A stretch of 64,000 bases of DNA from Cichorium intybus. Lineage: Eukaryota; Streptophyta; Magnoliopsida; Asterales; Asteraceae. Position 1 is the first letter of the stretch. Each line of letters opens with the position of its first letter. This document shows, piece by piece, positions 58,546 to 64,000 of this stretch. Made by a program: the position numbers and the translations under genes. The DNA lies in contig CM042013.1 in assembly GCA_023525715.1 (NCBI GenBank), positions 83,105,994 through 83,169,993 on the forward strand. Reading direction: 5' to 3'. Under the pieces are notes generated by a model. It searched no databases. It was not told the origin of the DNA and saw nothing but the letters and a program-made list of their open reading frames with translations.

Positions 58546-59438
58546 GCTTGACTTTCATCTGCTTAATTGAGATGTTTCTTTCTGTCGTTCAGAATTTCAC
58601 ATGGTATGTCCACATTATTTTATCTGATGCTACTGATTGTGGATTTTTTTTCAGGTTTGAATTATAGTATTGTCTTGATCCTTCTACTTTATTGTTTCAT
58701 ATCATTTAAACATGGAATTTTACTTTGAAATTAGATAAGAAGCTATGCTTGAGGCTATCATCGGAGCTGCCCGGGCTGGTGGTCTTTGTGACATCATCCA
58801 CGGATATCAATTTGGAAAAGTATAAAGTTTATTGGCAAGATGCCTTCAGATTTGAATATGACAGCTGGGATATCTAGAATAATTGTAAGTTACAATTCGT
58901 ACCTTGTTGATTTTTAATGAAAGTATGCCGTTTTGACCATGAACTTTAGTTCCAGATCTGTATTAGCATATGTATCTATCCTTTGGTTTTTGTATTTTGC
59001 AAGTGTTTTATTGGATGATACAATAATTGCACATGGAATTAAGTTGTAAGTTTCTTTAATTATTCACAATTTTTGTTGTTCTTTCTTTGAATAATTTGGA
59101 AATTTGAAATTTTTCAATGATTTGAAAAGTTGGACAATTTAAATTCTAGGGACCAAAACTGAAAAAAAGAAACAAAATCAATAACCATGTGGACCAAAAA
59201 TGAAAAAAAAAATTTCTCTTTAGTATATTATAAAGCAGGAGCTAAATGGTTTTTTTAAATACATTTAAAATTCTACTAAAATCCATGATCACACTAAAAG
59301 AAACAAAACATTAAACAGTTTTCCATAGTTTTTATATTTTTGCTATTACATTAACAGTTTCAGCAAACCACCAACACCATTGTCTCCTGTATTTCTTCTG
59401 GTTACTTTATCTAACTCTCCAGTGGCAATTTTGTCCAG
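58546..59438. other. Intron-like AT-rich DNA
   Basis: A short GC-richer piece at 58735-58830 (reading EAMLEAIIGAARAGGLCDII) could be an exon fragment of unknown origin. The rest holds nothing recognised. Confidence 0.3.
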
Positions 59439-59730
59439 GTTTTAATCTCAACCATTAACTGTTGTGGCTTTGACTTCAAGAAAACATGAGAATCATATCA
59501 ATTCCTGTCCAGGGGTATATATGTCCAGGTTTTAATCTTAACCATTTTAATCCATTCAAGTTGTCCAGGTTTTAATCTCAACCATTTTTTCAAATTTGTC
59601 CAGGAAGCATGCTTCTTAATAAACCCAAAAAATGCCAACCATTTTAATGCAAATTTGTCCGGCTTTTAATCTCAACCATTTAAAGCAAATTTGTCCAGGT
59701 TTTAATCTCAACCATTTTAATGCATTCAAG
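59439..59730 (+). repeat. Five copies of GTCCAGGTTTTAATCTCAACC
   Basis: Copies lie at about 59437, 59523, 59562, 59658 (with GGC for AGG) and 59694. Two continue TTTTAAT(C/G)CATTCAAGTTGT. Confidence 0.85.
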
Positions 59731-60226
59731 TTGTCAATAAACCCAAAAAATGTTATAATATTTTGTCCTTTGGTACAATTACAGGAATTGAATGTTTTTA
59801 CCCCTAGCGTATAAGAAATGCGACTCTACAAGGTTCAAGGTGGTTTTTGTCATCTTTGTGTTTTCGTTTTGGGTTTTATGATACCATTTATTAATACCAT
59901 TTATACAATTATTCAATTATTATGTGGAAATTTATATTGTATTTTATATTTGGTGCATGAAAAGAGAAAAGAGAAATATTCTATATTTGACCCATTATTA
60001 AAGTAAACCTTGATGGTAGAAAAGGATGATGAGTCATACCCCACGAAACTGTTAAAGTAAAGTATTTTTAATGCATTCAAGTTGTCAATAAACCCAAAAA
60101 ATGTTATAATCTTTGACCTTTGGTACAATTACAGGAATTAGACATTTCTACCCCTAGCATAGAAGAAATGCAACTCTACAAGGTTCAAGGTGGTTTTTGT
60201 TATCTTTGTGTTTTCGTTTTAGGTTA
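59718..60226 (+). repeat. Direct duplication of about 158 bp
   Basis: 59718-59875 and 60068-60226 share AATGCATTCAAGTTGTCAAT, CCTTTGGTACAATTACAGGA, ACCCCTAGC and CTCTACAAGGTTCAAGGTGG with few changes. They are separated by about 190 bp of other sequence. Confidence 0.88.
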
Positions 60227-60896
60227 ATTGAAAGTACAGTGATATCTCATGCATATGTCGGTTATAGCAACTTAGTTTCTAGAATATAAGTGAAACGACA
60301 ATGTACTTTCATTTCTGTTTGTATATTTTAACACACACACATACAATCTTGTTATTGATTTTTATCCCTGGTTTTCTGTCTGGAAACTAATTGATGGCCG
60401 TTTTTGTTATTGATTTTTATCCTTGGTTTTTTGTGCTTTCTGACTATTTTTTGGTTCCTATGTAGCATGCAGTAAAAAAGGAGCAAGCTGGAATTTAATA
60501 ATGACAGTGGGGGAGGAAAAAGTAAAAAAGGACAAAAGTGGAATATAATAATGACACTCCTAGCATGCTTATATTATAAAAAAGTAACCAAGACCAACTA
60601 ACCTTAAATATTTTAATAGCATGCTTATAATAAAGTAAAGCATGCCTCATATAAATATTAATATTTTTTTTAATGAAAACTCAGATTTCTGGACTCAACA
60701 CGCTGCTGTGAACACTTACTCCAAATAAATTAATCAACCATATCCTTACTTTCATGCATCTAATAATCTTTAGTTTTAATTTCTGGACTTAAAGAAGGTT
60801 TACTAACGTTTGTTTTACTTGACCACAAAATTGTAATACTTTGGGATAGAACTATTCATGTAAGTACATTGCTATTAATGATTTGTTAATTTGTAG
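60227..60896. other. Intron-like AT-rich DNA with short repeats
   Basis: GTTATTGATTTTTATCC occurs twice (about 60351 and 60406), and AATAATGACA(G/C)T(G/C)-type text occurs twice (60500-60560). No exon is supported. A splice acceptor (TTTGTAG) at 60890-60896 leads into the PRP19 exon. Confidence 0.45.
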
Positions 60897-61024
60897 GTTG
60901 CATATGATGGATATACATCTGCAGCTTTTCACTTGATGGTCTTATTCTTGGAACAAGAACTTCAGGGGCTCTTGTGAAAATCTGGGATTTTAAAAGTCAG
61001 GTAATATTTAACGCTAATTTACCG

Positions 61025-61087
<63 letters not shown>

Positions 61088-61187
61088 AAACTGGTATATC
61101 TAAGAAGTTATATTTGGTAAATTGTTTTGTAGGAAAATGTTGGAGCCGTGACTGCAATATTTTTTCAGAAATGGCTACTTTTTAGCG
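60897..61187 (+). pseudogene. PRP19: PRP19-like WD40 gene fragment (two exons)
   Basis: Exon 60897-61000, after a TTTGTAG acceptor, reads VAYDGYTSAAFH, then after a one-base loss DGLILGTRTSGALVKIWDFK, and ends at CAG followed by GTAAT. Exon 61133-61187, after TTTGTAG, reads ENVGAVTAI, with about 18 bases missing and a shift before NGYF-like text, and ends AGCG followed by GTATG. Order and exon phase fit the WD40 repeats of the plant PRP19/MAC3 splicing-associated ubiquitin ligase as I recall it. The intron is present and contains an (ATT)n tract, so this is genomic capture or a relic. It is non-functional. Confidence 0.75.
61025..61085. repeat. Microsatellite (ATT)n
   Basis: About 20 trinucleotide units within the intron of the PRP19 fragment. 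Confidence 0.95.
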
Positions 61188-62542
61188 GTATGTGTCATAC
61201 TTACTTCACTCTTTTTGCTAATATAGGCAATGTACTTTGTGTTTTATCCTATTTCTACAACCCTTAACACTATTTTTACACCAAATTGATGAAAATAGTG
61301 TAAAAGATAGTGTAAAAAGTAAACACTAAATCCCCATTTTACTATGTTTAACACTAAAAGAGTAATTTTGGTATATTTCTTTTTATTTAAACTTTCTTAT
61401 ACACTGGTTAGTTCCATTGGGTTACTTGCAAACTCAGTTGCTCGATAATCAAGTACAAAGATTAGTTTGTTTTCCTCATGATTGAAGGTAAGTGTTTAAA
61501 AATATACATGGTGATATCTGGTTAAGGGGTGGCAATGAACCCACTGAAACTAATTAACCAGCCTCTATTTTCGATTAATTAATATTGAGCTTTCTAATAA
61601 AAATTTGGAATGACACCTCTCATATATTACAGGGATTTCCTTAAATAAGGAGGCATTGGAGGCATCAAAAGTGTCAACTTGAAATGGAAACATGCTGTAA
61701 TCATGATTCTGCACTTGTATACTTATTGTCTTTTTTCATTATCAATAGAAGATGTTTGTGATAATATTGGATATCGATAGTTTTTTAAAGTTAAAGGTAT
61801 AAATATGTCGCGACGTTTATATAACATTTTCCGATAAGGTACTCTATGATTATAATTAGAGTAACTACAAAAATATTACACAATAAAATTATTATAATAC
61901 AATTCATCATTATTAACGTCAGAAATTTAAAGTTTACGTTATCTTACCTATAAGGACCAAAGTAACCGTCTGAAAATACAGTATTTTTTGAACGGAGAAG
62001 TTTTATTAAATTGAAAATAATTGAAAGTTACAATATACAGAACATATGCGTAAAGATGTGAATTAGCAAGACCAAACAAAAACTAAATGTATCAAGAAAG
62101 ACCCAACTGAAGCAATCTACTATTAACACTTAACAGTATCGTTTTTAACTTGCTTAACAGAATGAATTTCTATTGCAAACTTGAACTAGAGACCTAAGCT
62201 AAGGGTAGTTTTGTCCATCTTTGTCATTACCTTGATTTGTTGCTTAAAATATGATGACTTATCCTACATTCATCAGGGTAGAGTTGTCCACCCCTACCTA
62301 AGGGGCTCCCTAAGGGGCTCCACTCTAGCCCATCTAATGCAAATTGTGTCTATAATGTGTGTTTATTTTAACATGAGATAGAAACGTACTTATATTTTAA
62401 CTTAAAGTAACAACACATTTTATTTATAACCCTAAACAATCACATTTTATTTTTAACTAATCAAAACACTACGTAATACTAATTAAAACCACAAACAAAA
62501 ATACGTTTATATTTGAAAAAATCCATCAAACCCTTAGTAATT
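61188..62542. other. Unassigned sequence after the PRP19 exons
   Basis: Mostly AT-rich. A small foldback is visible at 61268-61330 (ACACTATTTTTACACC / AATAGTGTAAAAGATAGTGT). CTAAGGGGCTCC is duplicated at 62301-62324. A further exon of the captured gene near 61430-61490 or 61630-61690 is possible but too decayed to call. Confidence 0.4.
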
Positions 62543-62650
62543 AGAGTAAATTACACGAATGATCCCTGTATTTTGAGGTAACTTGCGCATTTGGTCATTA
62601 ACTTTTTTTTTTTAACTTAGACGGTCCTAATTCGTTGTTACTCACTTAAA
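62543..62650 (+). repeat. Single end of the long-TIR transposon family
   Basis: AGAGTAAATTACACGAATG then ATCCCTGTA, TTGAGGTAACTTGCGCA, CTTAGACGGTCC: the outer two-thirds of the TIR at 4147. No partner end was found to the right. Confidence 0.65.
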
Positions 62651-63389
62651 TGGAACAAATATTCGAAAGCAATTTATTCTCTGCTGCAACATTGAACATG
62701 TCCATATATTGCGCGTTGTTTAAAATATGATCATGTTTTTTCGAATTCTACTTATCACCGAAAAAAACCATTCATGAAACAATACTATTAACCCCCCCAC
62801 CACCGGTGCAATAAAACGTTCGCTACGTAGCCGAATTGAAACCACTCGCCGTCCGCCGCATTGCGCGGGTACTTCAATTTTGAAAAGAGAAATTGAAAAG
62901 GTGAAAAAAAAAAACAATCCCTTCCCGCCGGAGTTCATTTTAATAAACTTATTTTGCCGTTCAAAAAAAATTAAAAAAATAAAATACAAAAACAACTTTA
63001 TATATATTAACTCTCCCCTCTCCCTGATTTCCAGACACAAAATTCGTCGAAAGAAAACAATTAACTGAAACAAGCATTGAGCCATGATGAGGTCACAAAC
63101 TTTTATTTTTAAAACAAAAAATTAATGTGCCTATATTTTATTAACCGAAACAACAATAATTTACATCTAACCTAAAACAACGTACATTATATATATCTTT
63201 TAAACAACAAATGATATTAAAAATTATTGTGTGTTCTCTAAATACAAGAAACATTGCGAAAACAAAGAAAGCATAACAATAATTATATGTCAGAATAAAA
63301 TTAATCGTTGTCTGCCGAAAGAAGCTAATCAATGCTCATAATGTGACATATTCCCTAAAAGCAAACTAATCGTCGGAAGAAACTAATTG
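62651..63389. other. AT-rich DNA with a GCATTGCGCGGGTAC motif
   Basis: GCATTGCGCGGGTAC at 62857-62871 matches the text just before the Helitron-like end at 63400, suggesting a second, older copy of that terminus lacking CTAG. No gene is supported; the minus-strand open stretch at 62720-63085 is Phe/Ile-rich and unlike any family known to me. Confidence 0.45.
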
Positions 63390-63420
63390 CCGCCCGCAGC
63401 ATTGCGCGGGTACGCAGCTA

Positions 63421-63421
<1 letters not shown>
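63390..63421 (+). other. Helitron-like 3' terminus
   Basis: CCGCCCGCAGCATTGCGCGG can form a short stem. Seven bases further on is CTAG (63418-63421), then T. Compare the minus-strand terminus at 7920-7946. Confidence 0.45.

Positions 63422-63461
<40 letters not shown>
63422..63461. repeat. Microsatellite (TA)n
   Basis: Directly follows the CTAG end. Sequence to its right (TTTTTAAGATAGTAC at 63492) resembles the unit after the TA tracts at 57300-57600. Confidence 0.9.
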
Positions 63462-63464
<3 letters not shown>

Positions 63465-64000
63465 TACAAGCTTTTTATGCATTAAGATCTTATTTTTAAG
63501 ATAGTACAAGTATTTTATGCAAGACTTAAAAGCTAAATGGGAAGAGGCGGGTATCACAATTGATGATCTAAGCTTTTCACATGGATCATGAACATGGCAT
63601 TAATCACTACCCTTAAAATATTTGTATTCAATAAATAATCAACGGCGTACGTTGAATCAAACGATTTCCCACGGATAGCAAAATTGAGAGTCATGAAAGG
63701 TTACCCTTTAAAACCCACACCTACAATAGCTTGTCTTTACCCCTTTTCATCTTTCTCCAGATCTATTGATCTCTCTGCCTTCTCACACTTCTCACTCTAA
63801 AAACCCTAATCTTCATTCCCGTTTATCAACCATCACCACTTTCAATATTCCCACCCACTCGTAACTTCTATTCAATCCGACAACCACTGCACCTACGCAC
63901 TCCCTCTTAAACGTCAGTGGCGGATCTTAAGACGATAATCAAACCACCACTGCATCGTAACCACCAGAACCATCTCCGCCACCTCCGCACCATAGCTGCT
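63462..64000. other. Possible upstream region of a gene beyond the window
   Basis: From about 63700 the plus strand becomes CT- and CCA-rich with AAAACCCTAA and CTCTCTGCC motifs, resembling a plant 5' leader. No start codon and frame can be defended before the window ends. Confidence 0.3.

Larger units (their letters stand above)
57519..63421 (+). mobile_element. Candidate Helitron carrying host gene fragments
   Basis: The 5' side starts TCTATACTATACTATAAA after an A in a TA tract, resembling the TC-starting 5' ends of plant Helitrons. The 3' side ends CTAG at 63418-63421, preceded by a hairpin-capable GC-rich segment (CCCGCAGCATTGCGCGGG) and followed by T in a TA tract. Between them lie non-repetitive gene-like segments, including two PRP19 exons on the same strand. 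No Rep/helicase gene is present. An alternative 5' end is the duplicate at 57235. The pairing of these ends is inference. Confidence 0.4.

Noticed and set aside
63700..64000. Start of a host gene at the right edge
   Set aside because: The composition is leader-like, but no start codon with a supported frame lies inside the window.

Overview
The window is repeat-rich plant nuclear DNA. Nearly everything recognisable is a transposable element or a decayed piece of one: Ty1/copia and Ty3/gypsy LTR retrotransposons with tRNA-iMet-type primer sites, hAT, Mutator-like and PIF/Harbinger relics, long (TA)n tracts, and Helitron-like ends. Intron-bearing fragments of plant housekeeping genes also occur. 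The mix suggests a eudicot; family resemblance hints at Asteraceae, but that is inference. I found no intact host gene, no rRNA or tRNA gene and no CRISPR array.

Layout. 1-2690: decayed plus-strand copia gag-pol, abutting a minus-strand LTR (2695-3551) whose U3 carries five 30-bp as-1/ocs-like repeats. 3980-7455: DNA transposons, namely a long-TIR element set inside a (TA)n tract and two hAT elements with perfect 8-bp target duplications. 7920-9530: a Helitron-like 3' end, an acidic-protein exon and minus-strand fragments of the COP9 signalosome gene CSN2. 9797-17260: a nested inverted-repeat element, a Harbinger ORF1 relic, a possible LINE relic and a degenerate MULE transposase.

17917-35236 is a three-level nest. 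The 3' LTR of copia A (plus) is split by copia-like element B (minus, 5-bp duplication ATAGT). One LTR of B is split by gypsy chromovirus C (minus, duplication TTTTA). C has two 1573-bp LTRs that differ at about 8 sites by eye, and one long gag-pol reading frame interrupted by three stops. 35296-41953 is a broken A-type LTR fused to a truncated minus-strand copia E. 42504-50089 is a complete but non-coding gypsy-type element D (duplication TCTAC) that shares its polypurine-tract region and a palindromic U3 array with C. 50095-55472 is a decayed copia with its 3' LTR, and 56028-57176 is a B-like 5' LTR and leader.

57177-63461 is flanked by Helitron-like termini and holds two exons of a PRP19-like WD40 gene plus many degenerate short repeats. 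The last 540 bases look like gene-flanking DNA, but no coding region can be supported.

How the parts relate. C is the only element whose enzymes are nearly complete. D and B lack pol and could move only with enzymes supplied in trans; D's shared terminal sequences make a C-like element its likely partner. Insertion order from nesting (A, then B, then C) agrees with LTR divergence counted by eye (B about 9 of 766, C about 8 of 1573).
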